This document shows positions 8,435-18,100 of a DNA stretch of 64,000 nt, in pieces. The translations under genes and the position numbers were made by a program. This stretch comes from Microvirga sesbaniae (GTDB lineage: Bacteria; Pseudomonadota; Alphaproteobacteria; Rhizobiales; Beijerinckiaceae). The stretch lies in assembly GCF_025460805.1 (NCBI RefSeq), contig NZ_JAMXFJ010000019.1:48756-112755 (forward strand), read 5' to 3'. A model generated the notes under the pieces. It searched no databases. It saw nothing but the letters and a program-made list of their open reading frames with translations, and had not been told where the DNA came from. How positions within the stretch are numbered: position 1 is the stretch's first letter; the number at the start of each line of letters is the position of its first letter.

Positions 8435-10195
8435 TCAATCCCCGATTCCGACTCTCCAGAAGAATGGCTCGACGGCAGGCGTGGCGATCCCCTGATCGCG
8501 GATCAGGCGCTTGAGCGCGGCAAACGGATAGGCCCGCACGGGTTGCCATGCCCGCGACGCGCCGGGGAAGCGCATCAGCCCAGCCTGTGCGATTCGGAAC
8601 TCGGCCAGCACGCGTGCTACCCTGATCTGGATCGAACGCCCCTGGTCGTCGGGCGGCCTGCGCTCGAACGCATGATCGAACCACGGGCACAGCACATCCG
8701 GCTGCATGAGATGCCTGGCGATGTCGATGGTCGCCAGCAGGACCGGAGGCGACAGGCCCGGACGGCTCGCGCCCGGCGGCTCTCGGCCGAGGCCGAACCG
8801 GTCAAAGACATCGGGCGGCAGCGTCGGCACGCCATAGCGCGGATCGCGACCCTCCCTCGGATAACGCCGCTTCCCTTCGCGCCGCCACAGTTCACACCAA
8901 CGCTTATACTCCCGAACCACCGCTATGCGCTGGTCCCGGATCATGACCGCGATTTCCATGAGCAGCGTCTCGTTCAGGGACGGACCCTTGGCATCACCCG
9001 CCAGCGCCAGACAGGTGGCCCGTGCCTCGGCCAGCCATTCCGGGCCGCCCAGGGCCGCAACCGCCAGGAGCGGCGCCCAGATCTGCCGCTCGCGCCCGTC
9101 GGCAAGGCCAGGCAGCAGGTCTGAGACATCGTCTCGCTCCAGGGCGGCGGTGATGTCGTCCTCCCAGGCCGCGATCTGCGGCGCAATCCGCTCGCGCTCT
9201 GCCGCGAGGCCCGTCGATGGGATCTGCCCCTTCGGCGGCGGGCTCCTGCGCAGATGGATGCGAACCGAGCGGCTCTCGACCGTGCGCCACGTCGCGCCGA
9301 TGCCGCAGATCGCCGCCGGGGCGAAGGTGCGGTAGGTCTTTGGCTTCCAGCGCCCGTCCGGCAGTTGCACCTGCTTGATCATTTTCTTTCCGTGCTGGAC
9401 GCCGGAGTTGAACAGGGTCTGCAGCTCGGGAGCCGACTTGACGAGACCGTCAGCCTCGTCGGCCAGGATGCAGGCTTGCTCCTCATGCACGAGATCGCGC
9501 AAAGCCGCCGCCGATCCGGCATCGACAATGAACGGCTTCTTGCACAGCACCGCCACCGTCTCCAGCAGCGTGGTCTTGCCCGAATTCATCGACCCGGCCC
9601 GGATGTTCAGCCGGCTATAATAGGCTGGTCCCCGGTCGCTGCCATGCCCTTGGAACGCCCATGTGCCGATCCCCCACAGAACGCAGGCCACGGCCTGAGG
9701 CCGGGACAGGGCAACGCGTTTCTGCACAAGACCGACGCCCATGGACAGCACCTCACCGAACGGACGCCGCTCCTCGAGCGCCACCGGCACCGGGGCTGGA
9801 TAGTCGAACGGATCGAGGGGCTCCTCGTCGCACTCCGCGTACTTTCCCTTGGAGGTGAGCAGCCTGATCTCGGCCCCGATTTCCTTCGCATCGAAACCCG
9901 ACTTCTTGGACGTGGCGTCGAGCAGCGCGACCGAGCCCAGGCCGACATGCCGCCTCGCTTCCACGATCCGCTTCAGCAGCGCCTTGACGGCCGCGACATC
10001 GCCCTTCGGCAGAGCCTGCGCCGCCAGGACAAGTTCGTCGGATTTCGCACTTGCGCCTGTATCCCGTCCGTTGCCGGAGTCGTTGCCGTTGTCCCCACGC
10101 CCGGTTCCCGGCTTGCCCCGCCCATGCGCCCGGGTGGTCGCCTTGTCGGATGTCCCGGACATCGCACCGTTCGTATCGTCAGCCTGTCGTTTCAT
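8435..10195 (-). CDS. DUF3631-containing helicase-like ATPase of a mobile element
   Basis: 586 residues from ATG at 10195, chosen because GTGAGG lies 7 bases upstream; the start overlaps the end of the preceding gene by 17 bases. Residues about 198-212 give a P-loop (AGSMNSGKTTLLE) and about 240-252 a Walker B (ACILADEADGL). The following region, with RSVRIHLRRSPPP, matches the DUF3631 type of ATPase found at the C end of primase/helicase proteins of phages and integrative elements. The first 60 residues are low complexity (Gly/Asp/Asn-rich). With the primase-like protein upstream it likely forms the element's replication initiation pair acting at the 8254-8406 repeats; this pairing is inference. 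Confidence 0.75.
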   Translation of the reverse strand: MKRQADDTNGAMSGTSDKATTRAHGRGKPGTGRGDNGNDSGNGRDTGASAKSDELVLAAQALPKGDVAAVKALLKRIVEARRHVGLGSVALLDATSKKSGFDAKEIGAEIRLLTSKGKYAECDEEPLDPFDYPAPVPVALEERRPFGEVLSMGVGLVQKRVALSRPQAVACVLWGIGTWAFQGHGSDRGPAYYSRLNIRAGSMNSGKTTLLETVAVLCKKPFIVDAGSAAALRDLVHEEQACILADEADGLVKSAPELQTLFNSGVQHGKKMIKQVQLPDGRWKPKTYRTFAPAAICGIGATWRTVESRSVRIHLRRSPPPKGQIPSTGLAAERERIAPQIAAWEDDITAALERDDVSDLLPGLADGRERQIWAPLLAVAALGGPEWLAEARATCLALAGDAKGPSLNETLLMEIAVMIRDQRIAVVREYKRWCELWRREGKRRYPREGRDPRYGVPTLPPDVFDRFGLGREPPGASRPGLSPPVLLATIDIARHLMQPDVLCPWFDHAFERRPPDDQGRSIQIRVARVLAEFRIAQAGLMRFPGASRAWQPVRAYPFAALKRLIRDQGIATPAVEPFFWRVGIGD

Positions 10196-11714
10196 GATGG
10201 GCCTCACCGAGGGATCGAGGGATCGTCGCGCGGCGGGCGAGCCTCTCGACGAGAGCGCGCGCATCGTCCGCACCGCAGCCGCTGGCGCAGGCCACATGCA
10301 CGCAGGCGGTGCGGGGCAAGCCGCTCTTCAACGCGGTGAGCACGAGCCGATCTGCGATAGTCCGGGTGAGTGCGGCGGGCTTGGCGCGCACCGCCTGGAG
10401 CAGCGCGGCGAGACCGTGTCCGCCCTCGCGCACGGCCCGGGCATGGGCGCGACGAATGTCCTTGAGCGCCTTCAGTTGCACGTCGGACAGCGGGGGATCG
10501 ACCATGAAGGTGCGTCCGCCATGCGCCTGACTGTGGATCACCAGCCCGCCATGGTCGCCCCGGTACACGATGGCCGTGGTGTGACCGTAAGCCTCGCCTT
10601 CCTCAGGGTCGAAGCCGATGGTGCCGTGCCAAGACGCCGGGTCCGCGAGCATCGTCCGGTAGCTGACGCCGCTGTGATCACCGGTCACGAAAACGTCGTC
10701 GGGGTCGAGGCAGATGACGCCGGTCTTCAGCGATGTGCGCGACAGCGCCTGCACCGTGCTGCGGGCCCTCCGGCGCGCTTCGCTCGAAGGCATGCCCGCC
10801 TGCCGGTGGCGCTCCTCCAGTTCGTCCGCATGCGCCGCCTGCACGGCCCGCCGCCGCTCGATCAGCTCCGGGTCGGATTCAAGCGCGTGCACTGCATCGC
10901 GGTAGCGCCGCTCGATGTGGTTTGCCTCGGCCCAGGCGGCAAGCTCGTCGGCGTCGAGCATTGTGCCAGCGACGAGACTGATCGGCCTTTCGCGCACGAC
11001 GAGCGGCGCTTCGGCCATCGGCCTGCCCTCAAAAATCAGGCGCTCGGGACTCCCCACGCTCACATCGACCGCGCTGCGCTGCAAGAAGCTGCCCGCCTTC
11101 GACAAGTCGATACGGCCGTGGCCGAAGGCGAAGCAGGCCCGGTGCAGGAGCGTCAGCACCTCCTTCGTACGGCGCTGATCGTCGATGACGGCGTAAACGT
11201 GCTCTCCGGCCGAGGGCATGGTGAGCCCGGTGCCGGGGTGAATGATGCTCGCCGACATTGCCGCCCGCGTCAGGGAAGCCATGCCCCGCAGCGGCGAGCA
11301 GATGTCGGCAAGGCGCTCCATCGTGCCGGTGCCGCCGTCGTTGTCGATCAGCACGAGGCCGGGTCCGGCGGTGAACGTGAAATGCTGCAGCGAGCGCGCC
11401 AGGGTGCTTGAGGCGCTGTCGCCGGACATCCTGGCCAGACGCCCGAGGGTGGTGATCGGGGTGCGCCTGACGCCGTCGCGCATGACGCCGAGACCGATGG
11501 CTTGCAGGTGCGAGAGGCCGTCGAGGCGCTGGCCGAGGATCTCCAGCGCCCGCGTGCAGAACGGGCCGCATTCGATGAAGCGCCGCGTCGCCCATCCGTC
11601 GCTCATCTGCGCCGAGGCGCGCTTCTCGATGGTGCCGGTCGCCTCGTCGTAACGGTAGCTTTTCGAGAGCGGCGTGCTCGATTCGAACACGGTGAGGTAA
11701 AGCCTGCGCCCCAT
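10179..11714 (-). CDS. Primase-polymerase-like replication protein
   Basis: 511 residues. Residues about 115-225 resemble an archaeo-eukaryotic primase-polymerase core: GPGLVLIDNDGG (acidic metal motif), SAGEHVYAVID (the small-x-His type motif) and VGSPERLIFEGRP near residue 220, a stretch typical of element-borne AEP proteins. The C-terminal half is helical and Arg-rich, with a segment near residues 345-385 (CLDPDDVFVTGDHSGVSYR). Its stop overlaps the helicase-like gene by 17 bases, so the two are co-translated. It would make primers, or act as polymerase, at the element's origin. The assignment rests on motif resemblance only. Confidence 0.55.
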   Translation of the reverse strand: MGRRLYLTVFESSTPLSKSYRYDEATGTIEKRASAQMSDGWATRRFIECGPFCTRALEILGQRLDGLSHLQAIGLGVMRDGVRRTPITTLGRLARMSGDSASSTLARSLQHFTFTAGPGLVLIDNDGGTGTMERLADICSPLRGMASLTRAAMSASIIHPGTGLTMPSAGEHVYAVIDDQRRTKEVLTLLHRACFAFGHGRIDLSKAGSFLQRSAVDVSVGSPERLIFEGRPMAEAPLVVRERPISLVAGTMLDADELAAWAEANHIERRYRDAVHALESDPELIERRRAVQAAHADELEERHRQAGMPSSEARRRARSTVQALSRTSLKTGVICLDPDDVFVTGDHSGVSYRTMLADPASWHGTIGFDPEEGEAYGHTTAIVYRGDHGGLVIHSQAHGGRTFMVDPPLSDVQLKALKDIRRAHARAVREGGHGLAALLQAVRAKPAALTRTIADRLVLTALKSGLPRTACVHVACASGCGADDARALVERLARRATIPRSLGEAHHETTG

Positions 11715-11715
11715 C

Positions 11716-12072
11716 TCACCGCTCGCTGATGATCAGAGGCTTTTGGGCCGCAAGCCCGTCGAAGGCTTCAGGGTGCTTGGCCAGCACGGCCGCGATGACG
11801 GCGTTCTCGAACGCCTGCCGGTCGGCGGGATCGGGAAAGTGCAGCACGGCGGCGTAAAGCACCTTGTCTTTATCGTCGCGCATGACCTTGTCGTCGGGAC
11901 CGATCTGCGGCTTCGCGGGCAGGCCGATCCAGCGGCGCTCGCCGTGGGCCTGAATGGTGACGCCCCTGACCTGCAGGCCGAGGGGCTCGATGTGGATGTC
12001 GGCGAGACCGACGAGGTTATTCTTGCGCAGCGGCGTGAATGCGATGCAGCGCAGCGTGCATTCGGCGGCCAT
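11716..12072 (-). CDS. Small protein of the replication operon, SpoVG-like pattern
   Basis: 118 residues. The order of short strands (TLRCIAFTPL, GLADIHIEPLGLQVRGVTIQ, RRWIGLPAKPQ, LYAAVLHFPDPADRQAFENAV) recalls small SpoVG-like nucleic-acid-binding proteins carried by phages and elements, but similarity is weak. One base separates its stop from the start of the primase-like gene, so both belong to one operon reading left. A host-range or DNA-binding accessory role would fit; no function is claimed. Confidence 0.55.
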   Translation of the reverse strand: MAAECTLRCIAFTPLRKNNLVGLADIHIEPLGLQVRGVTIQAHGERRWIGLPAKPQIGPDDKVMRDDKDKVLYAAVLHFPDPADRQAFENAVIAAVLAKHPEAFDGLAAQKPLIISER

Positions 12073-12193
12073 AACGGTCTCCCGTTTCGAGAGGGCCGTA
12101 GGTGACGAGACAGCAGCATCACGCTAGGATCGTCGGCGCGTGAGACGATCCTTGCCCGTCGCGGTGCTTCCCGGCCTGCGGCGGGTTTCGTTT

Positions 12194-12418
12194 TCAGGGT
12201 TGTCTGGGGACGGTCCCTTCCCAATGGCCGACCCGGCGCAGCCCGACCCGGACCGGCGGCGGCAGGTGACCCGAAGCCTCAAGTCGCATGACGGTTCTCT
12301 CGGAGATGCCGAGGCGCTCGGCCAGTTGCTTGCGGCTGATGAGGCGGGCGGGGGCATGCTGGTCGGCTGCGGATAATGATTGGGTCGGATGCACGGCATT
12401 CGGACGCGGCGCGGTCAT
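12194..12418 (-). CDS. AlpA-type HTH regulator/excisionase
   Basis: 74 residues from ATG at 12418, overlapping the stop of the upstream HTH gene by ATGA. Residues 26-60 carry the AlpA/MerR-like helix-turn-helix: RLISRKQLAERLGISERT, then RLEASGHLPPPVRVG. The family activates integrase genes or serves as a recombination directionality factor in P4-like elements. The usual C-terminal tail (a Trp-Leu-containing helix) is replaced by HWEGTVPRQP, which is short but still in register. It sits with a second HTH gene between the integrase and the replication genes. Confidence 0.75.
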   Translation of the reverse strand: MTAPRPNAVHPTQSLSAADQHAPARLISRKQLAERLGISERTVMRLEASGHLPPPVRVGLRRVGHWEGTVPRQP

Positions 12419-12678
12419 GACTTCACCTCCACCGTCCGGTCGCTCAGCCTTAGGGACGTGCCGGGCGGCGCGCACAGAACCCGCGTGTTCGTGACCATCC
12501 AGTCGTCGATAGCCCCGAGGTCGTAGCGGATGATGCCGGGATCGAAATCGTAGGTGATACAGGGCGGCCCGATGCCCATGTCCCGCCAGGTCTTGAGGGT
12601 CGTGGGGGCCACGCCAAGGTAGCGCGCGGCCTGTGCCGGGGACAGCAGGTGGCGGAGTGGAAAATCGCCGAGGCGCAT
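12415..12678 (-). CDS. Small helix-turn-helix DNA-binding protein
   Basis: 87 residues. LLSPAQAARYLGVAPTTLKTWRDMGIGPP (split here as LLSPAQAARYLGVAPTT and LKTWRDMGIGPP) near residues 10-39 is an HTH_17/excisionase-type winged helix. The second half (YDFDPGIIRYDLGAIDDWM) is the usual wing and dimer part. It overlaps the AlpA-type gene by four bases. Such pairs usually control element excision and replication. Confidence 0.7.
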   Translation of the reverse strand: MRLGDFPLRHLLSPAQAARYLGVAPTTLKTWRDMGIGPPCITYDFDPGIIRYDLGAIDDWMVTNTRVLCAPPGTSLRLSDRTVEVKS

Positions 12679-12741
12679 GATGGGTCTCCAGGGATGGAGC
12701 CCATCATGCTGACCGTCGTCCCAGGTGTTTAATACCCGCTG

Positions 12742-13428
12742 TTAAACACCCTGCCTTCGTGCCTGTGGCCCTTCTGGCATGCGGTTCCGGGCAGCCTCAA
12801 GGAGAGGCTCATAGCTGCGCGCCAGAAGTGACATCCTTTCCGGCATGGGAAGTGTGCTCGCGTGAGCGATGGCCTCCCGGATGAGCGACAGGATTTCTCG
12901 GTGTTCTCCATCACGCGGAGCCGCGTTTTGTCCTGTGCGGCCCATCCGCTTGCGCCAGTCCAGAAGCGTTTTTGCCTCCAGGTTCAGACTGACTCGTTGA
13001 CGAATGTCAGCGCAGACCCGCGATGCGGCAGACCTATTGTTTTCCCCGAGTGCGACTCGAATTTCATAAGCCGCGACGAGACATGCCCGCATTCCCCAGA
13101 CCCGATCCCCATCCTGAGGACGCGAGGCAGGCCGGGCGGCCGGGGTCACAATGGGATCGTTAATGCCAAGCTCGAGGCCGCGCAGGATACGGGCGAGATT
13201 GGCGAGGGGCACGAGGGCGGACGGGTCTTCCCCTATCTCGCGGAAGGCCGAAATCGCGGCATGTATTTGAGCGATCATGCCCGCCCGCGCGGATGCCACC
13301 GAGCTCGATAAGATACCGCCAAGCGTCAGCTTCGCGATGGCATCGGCGAAGGGGCCTTCAACATCCGGTGGAGGCGGTGCCCCCAGACGGGTGAACGCAG
13401 CCTTCGTATCGGGCGAGATCCGGCTCAC
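12742..13428 (-). CDS. Unknown protein coupled to the integrase
   Basis: 228 residues, largely alpha-helical, with no domain I recognise. The start overlaps the integrase stop by ATGA, so it is translated with the integrase. Its C-terminal part holds a basic stretch (LLDWRKRMGRTGQ near residue 160). Conserved partners of integrases in such elements include regulators and accessory recombination factors; no specific role can be read here. Confidence 0.6.
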   Translation of the reverse strand: MSRISPDTKAAFTRLGAPPPPDVEGPFADAIAKLTLGGILSSSVASARAGMIAQIHAAISAFREIGEDPSALVPLANLARILRGLELGINDPIVTPAARPASRPQDGDRVWGMRACLVAAYEIRVALGENNRSAASRVCADIRQRVSLNLEAKTLLDWRKRMGRTGQNAAPRDGEHREILSLIREAIAHASTLPMPERMSLLARSYEPLLEAARNRMPEGPQARRQGV

Positions 13429-14621
13429 GCGGCTTGCACCTGCCGTCCCGCACCGACCATCTCGCCGATGCGGGTTTCCCAGGCCACCAACGCCGCGCGC
13501 TTCTCGCGCATCCTCTCGTATTTGTCGTAGTGCGCCCCGTGGATGTCGGAGGGCGCGTGCGCCGCCACTGCGAGCCGGTCCTCGCGCGGGATGCCGAGGC
13601 TTGCCAGCCCGGTCAGGCAGCTTCTTCTTAAGTCGTGTGGGGTATAACTAAGCTTCTTGCGACGCAACGCCTGGGACAGGCTATGGCGGGCAAGCGTGGT
13701 GCGCGAGGCAAAGGCGGACGCGAACACGGCGTCGCTTCCGACGTTGCGGGCGATGCCCTCGCGCACCAGGGCGGCGGCCAGCGGGCACAGAGGCACGAGG
13801 TGGCTGCGTCTCGCTTTCGTGCGGCTCGCGGGAAGCTCGATGCGAGCGCGGGTCCCGTCATTGAGGTCGCATATTTCAGTTCGCACCAGCCCGGCTATCT
13901 CGCCCGGTCTCTGGCCGGTGAGCAGGATCAGGCGCAATGCCCCGGCAATGTTCGGGTCCATGCTGCCGTCCGGTCCGGTCATCGCCCAGAGATCACGGAC
14001 CTCGTCCACGGTCAGCACGCGCTCGCGCGGGGTTTCCTTCGTTCTGGCCCGAACGCCTGCGGCGGGATTGGCCGGGATAAGTCCTGTCTCCACGGCCCAG
14101 TTGAATAGGGTGACGAGCACGGAGCGGGTGCGGTTGGCCGAGACCGGCGCGGTCGCGCGGATCGCCTCCAGCAGTGCAACGACATCGGACCGGACAATGG
14201 ATTCGGCCGAGCGGCCCGCCCAAGCGCTCCTGGCGCGCTTGAGATAGCCCAGGTCGTTCTTCCAACTGGCCTTGCCGGGCATCGCATGGCCGGTGAGATA
14301 GGCGTCGGCCAGGGCATCGAAACTCATCGCTCCCTTGGCCTTGCGACGGATCGCCTGCGGGTTCTGGCCGTCCGCGACGGAACCATTCAGCGCCTTGGCC
14401 CGCTGCCTCGCCTCGGCGAGGGTGACAGCCTTCAGGCTGCCGAGGGTCAGGCGCTCGGGCTTACCGCCGCGTGGCCGATAGCGCAATGACCACGAGCCAT
14501 GGCCAGTGGCGGTCAATCTCAAGGTCAAGCCGGGCGTCCGGCTGTCGGTATAGTCGGCACGTCCTGAAGCGGGCGGTTTGAGCTTGGCGATGACGGCTTC
14601 GGAAAGGGCGATCTTGGGCAT
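13425..14621 (-). CDS. P4-type tyrosine integrase of the left element
   Basis: 398 residues. The N-terminal 90 residues match the DUF4102 arm-binding domain (GRADYTDSRTPGLTLRL, then SWSLRYRPRGGKPERLTLG), followed by a SAM-like core-binding domain and the catalytic domain. Catalytic positions visible are Arg in TGQRPGEIAGL near residue 236, HDLRRS near residue 328, a second His in the AHAPSDIHG segment and the nucleophile Tyr in AHYDKY near residue 364. The gene starts 180 bases from the tRNA-Pro-derived repeat at 14801-14849, the expected place for an integrase. It should catalyse insertion and excision at that site. Confidence 0.9.
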   Translation of the reverse strand: MPKIALSEAVIAKLKPPASGRADYTDSRTPGLTLRLTATGHGSWSLRYRPRGGKPERLTLGSLKAVTLAEARQRAKALNGSVADGQNPQAIRRKAKGAMSFDALADAYLTGHAMPGKASWKNDLGYLKRARSAWAGRSAESIVRSDVVALLEAIRATAPVSANRTRSVLVTLFNWAVETGLIPANPAAGVRARTKETPRERVLTVDEVRDLWAMTGPDGSMDPNIAGALRLILLTGQRPGEIAGLVRTEICDLNDGTRARIELPASRTKARRSHLVPLCPLAAALVREGIARNVGSDAVFASAFASRTTLARHSLSQALRRKKLSYTPHDLRRSCLTGLASLGIPREDRLAVAAHAPSDIHGAHYDKYERMREKRAALVAWETRIGEMVGAGRQVQAA

Positions 14622-14800
14622 GGGAGAAGGGTCGGGCTTCAGGGTCGGACAGGGACGGCACGGGAGCGGTCCGGGGACGCGCTGGGGACACGAAACGCTG
14701 TCCTCGTGCGTCGCCCTGTGTCATGACAGTAGCCGACAAACCCTTATGCAACAAGGGTTCCTGTCGCTCCCAGTCAGGCGCTGTCAGCCCGGTTGGCATG

Positions 14801-14849
14801 TCTGGGGGACTAGGGGTCGGAGGTTCAAATCCTCTCGCTCCGACCATTA
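14801..14849 (+). repeat. Attachment site: 3' half of tRNA-Pro(GGG), first copy
   Basis: The 49 bases run from the anticodon loop (TCTGGGGGAC) through a full T arm (GGAGG-TTCAAAT-CCTCT), the 3' acceptor strand CGCTCCG and ACCA. They are identical to 48373-48421. No matching 5' acceptor strand (CGGAGCG) or D arm precedes this copy, so it is not a functional tRNA. It marks the junction between the left and right elements. Confidence 0.9.
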
Positions 14850-15184
14850 AACCCTTCGAGAAGAATGGGTTTCGGTGAAAGGCCGCTCTGGGTACAGACA
14901 GGCTTCCATCGGCAGTGAAGAGCCGGAACCGGTATTAGTCCGTACCGAAGCACCCACGAATTCACCCACGCTTCCATATAACCCTATCCTTCAGACGTTG
15001 GATTCGGGCCGATGGCATCGGCTGGTAGAATATCGACTTTGTATCTGTGGGGCAGAAGCCGGGGCATCGTGCTCGGTCTTTAGCTCCAGAAGCCATAGGA
15101 ACAGAGCGACAAGCTTAGCCAGCTTGCACTTCTCTCGTCCAAACCGTTATCCTAGACTTGAAGAACAAGCGCTCAGGAAGACGC
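14850..15184. other. Intergenic region ahead of the Mokosh-type operon
   Basis: About 335 bases after the att repeat. AAACCC...GGGTTT (14849-14872) makes a small stem right after the repeat. No gene is seen. The promoter of the helicase gene should lie here, but no box was certain. AGGAAG at about 15173-15178 is the ribosome binding site. Confidence 0.4.
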
Positions 15185-18100
15185 ATGGCCGAAGAGCTTA
15201 TAGGGGAACGATACAGGCTGATCCGAAAGGTGCTCTCAGGCGATCCTGTTCGGGGTCTTCCCGATCTGTGGCAAGCACAAGACGCTGGTGACCTCTACTA
15301 CATCAAACTCTGGCGACGGCGCGGAGAAGAGCGGGCGGATCTTCGAGCGCTATGGAACCGCGAGGTACGAGGATTAATGCGGCTTCAGGGTTATCCTGGC
15401 GCTGGTGAACTCTTCGTCAAGCTCCGCGATCTTGGTACTAGTGCCAAGCACTTCTATGCCGTTCTCGACGGCGGCAGGAGAATGCTGCTTTCTGAAATTC
15501 TACAAAACCGCAGCAAACACCCATGGCTACAAAATCTAGGAGAAGTAGGTCGAAGGCGCATGCTCTGGGAGGGCTTATTAAGGCTCTCTGAAGCTCTATC
15601 GATCCTTCATGATGAAGGTACGTTACACCGTTCAATCTCTCCTGCGTCTGTTTTTGTAGGTCCAGACGGACAGGGTGACTTCAGATTAAGTGGCTTCGAA
15701 TGGTCCCTGCGGCTGGCCGGAAGGGAAGGGGCGGCCTCTAAGGTTGCTAATCGGAATTTCCTGCAGGCTCCTGAACTTGACCAAGGCGAAGGAGAATACT
15801 CTACAGGAACAGACTGGTTCGATTTTGGACTCCTGACAGCAGAGATCTTTGGCGTCTCCATTAAAAGCCTGAAAAAGCGTCCAGCAGTTCGTGTCGCGGT
15901 GTCAAGCCTTACGCATCTTAGAGAGGCTGAGAGAGCATTCATTCTCCAGCTTCTTGAAGAGAACCCAGACGAAAGGCTATCCAACTCCGACGCCGTAACG
16001 CAGAGCGTCCGCAACATACTTCGAGAGCTTAACATTACGACTGCTGGAGCTACTCGAGAGTTGGTGCTGGCGATCCGTCTAACTCCCGAACTAGAGCTGC
16101 AGCGGATTGTTGAGGCAGCCTCAGGAAAAACTGCCCCTGCTGATAAGCCTATTCAGCAAAGAGATTGGATCGCTAATGACCTTCGAGGTGATGTTCGAGT
16201 TACCGCTCGCCTCACGCCGTATCCTCATTTCGTTGTCAAGGGAGAAATGCTTGAGTATCGAGTTCGCCAGTGGACTGCAGATAGTTTGACAACCTGGGAT
16301 ATCGGATTTTGCGAGTCAGTTGAAGTAGTGCCGCGAACCACCGCAGATGATCAGCACTTTAGCACAGGTCTGCGAAAAATTAATGTTCAGCTTTACCCTC
16401 ACGTGCGAAAGAACCAGCGAACCATCAGGGATCGTAGTGCGCAATGGGACAAGATCTTCACTTTTAGAACAGAGCGGAGAAGGTTGCCAGCAGAACTCAG
16501 AGATGTGCATGATTTCTTTCGAATAACCCAACAGCTTGAAACTGTACTTACGGCAGCTCAGATTTGCCCGGTCAATGTCATTGAGGTGCATCGTTCAAGT
16601 AGCGACACAACAATTGATCTATCTCCTTTCGACGAGATCGAACGGAACGAGTTGGCCCGTCATCTTGGCCTTCAATCTCCGGCTGAACAATTGCGCGACT
16701 GGTTCGATTTGGGAGCGGAGACTGTTACGGCTGACGATGACGATGATCCAAAGCGTGATCGCTACGCATTGCTGGATCGCCGGACAATCGGGAATGAGAA
16801 CAGCTCTGTCTCATGGCGCTTTGTCGGTGCCTCGCCTCATCCTAAAGGCCTTCGCTATCATTTCCGCGCCCAGGGTAGTGTTCCCGTTCGACAGGGAAAG
16901 CTCTACCTTGCTCGCAATCACGGCGGCACGCTCGCACAGATAAGGCGGCGCCATAAGGCGATCGAGGATATGCGTTCCCATGAGGGTCTGCTTCGTATGC
17001 TGGCCGATCCTCGCGCTGTAAGTCGCCATGGAAGCGATACTTTGCCTCCAGCCGCTGCCAATATCAAGCTAGACAGATCGAAGCTGGAGGCTTTGGAGCG
17101 TCTGTGGCTAGTCGAACCATCGTTTGCCATACAGGGACCACCCGGAACTGGGAAAACCACATTAATCAAAGCGTTCGGTGACCGCCTGTTCAATGCAGAT
17201 CAAAGCGCGCAAATACTTATTACTGCTCACTCGCATCATACGGTGGACGACGTCCGAACTAAACTTTCTGAGCTTTTCCAAGATCAAGATGAGCGGAGCC
17301 GTCCTATTCTCCTTCGGCTGGGCAGTCGCGAGCCGACGGAACACGACATCGAGCCTGTCACAGCGACAATTCTTCGCCGCCTGAGCCAGAGCGAGCTCAT
17401 GAAGCAAGCGCCAGAATTTCTTAAGGCCCGCATGGAAGCGGTTCTGCCTGAGATTGAACTGCGCAGTGACAATGAGAATGTCGATCTGAGGACAATGAGG
17501 CTTCTGGTTCAAGATGCGGCCAATGTAACCTTTGCTACGTCCAACTCGGCTGAATTGGCGGATCTTGCAACCAGAGGGCGGCGATTTGACTGGTCAATTA
17601 TTGAGGAAGCAGGAAAAGCTCATGGCTTCGATATGGCTGTCGCACTCCAAGAAAGCCATCGCTTGCTCCTCATAGGCGATCACCGTCAGCTACCACCGTT
17701 CAACGCGAGGCTGTTTAAAGACCTACTAGGAGACCCGCTTCGGGTTCGAAAAGCCATCCAAACTGGTGTCCAGTTTGCTCCAGGCCTTATAGACGCGTCT
17801 TTGGTAGATGAAGATGATGAGCGCGATTCATTCGAGAATCGCTGCAGTCGCTGGCGTGAGATGGTGGCATTGTTTGGAAACATCTTTGAAAACAGCTTTA
17901 GGGGCAAAGATCATCCTGCGCCCGCTGCTACCTTAACTGACCAGCACCGCATGCACCCCGATATAGCTGACCTTGTCGGGAAGGTATTTTATCCGGATGG
18001 ACAAGGAGGCACGATTCTAAACTCACCGGATGAAACGCACGAAAGATTTGCTAAGGAACCCCCTTTCAAGTTCGTGGAGGGAGCATGGCTTCCGGCACAG

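Larger units (their letters stand above)
7304..14849. mobile_element. Replication and integration core of the left integrative element
   Basis: This stretch groups an integrase beside an att repeat, two excision-type HTH genes, a primase-like and a helicase-like gene in one leftward operon, and an origin-like repeat. No capsid, tail, terminase or conjugation gene is seen, so it looks like a replicating integrative element or phage satellite rather than a prophage. The left boundary is not visible; the secreted-protein block and HNH gene at 1-6259 may be cargo of the same element. Confidence 0.6.

Noticed and set aside
9254..11411. Long plus-strand frames of 361 and 520 residues
   Set aside because: They are shadows of the helicase-like and primase-like genes, with no ribosome binding sites.
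14461..14847. Minus-strand frame with ARGFEPPTPSPPD at its start
   Set aside because: This is the antisense translation of the tRNA-Pro 3' half, a common false gene. The real gene here is the integrase.
14801..14849. A functional tRNA-Pro gene
   Set aside because: Only the 3' half is present at both repeat copies; no 5' acceptor or D arm precedes either one.
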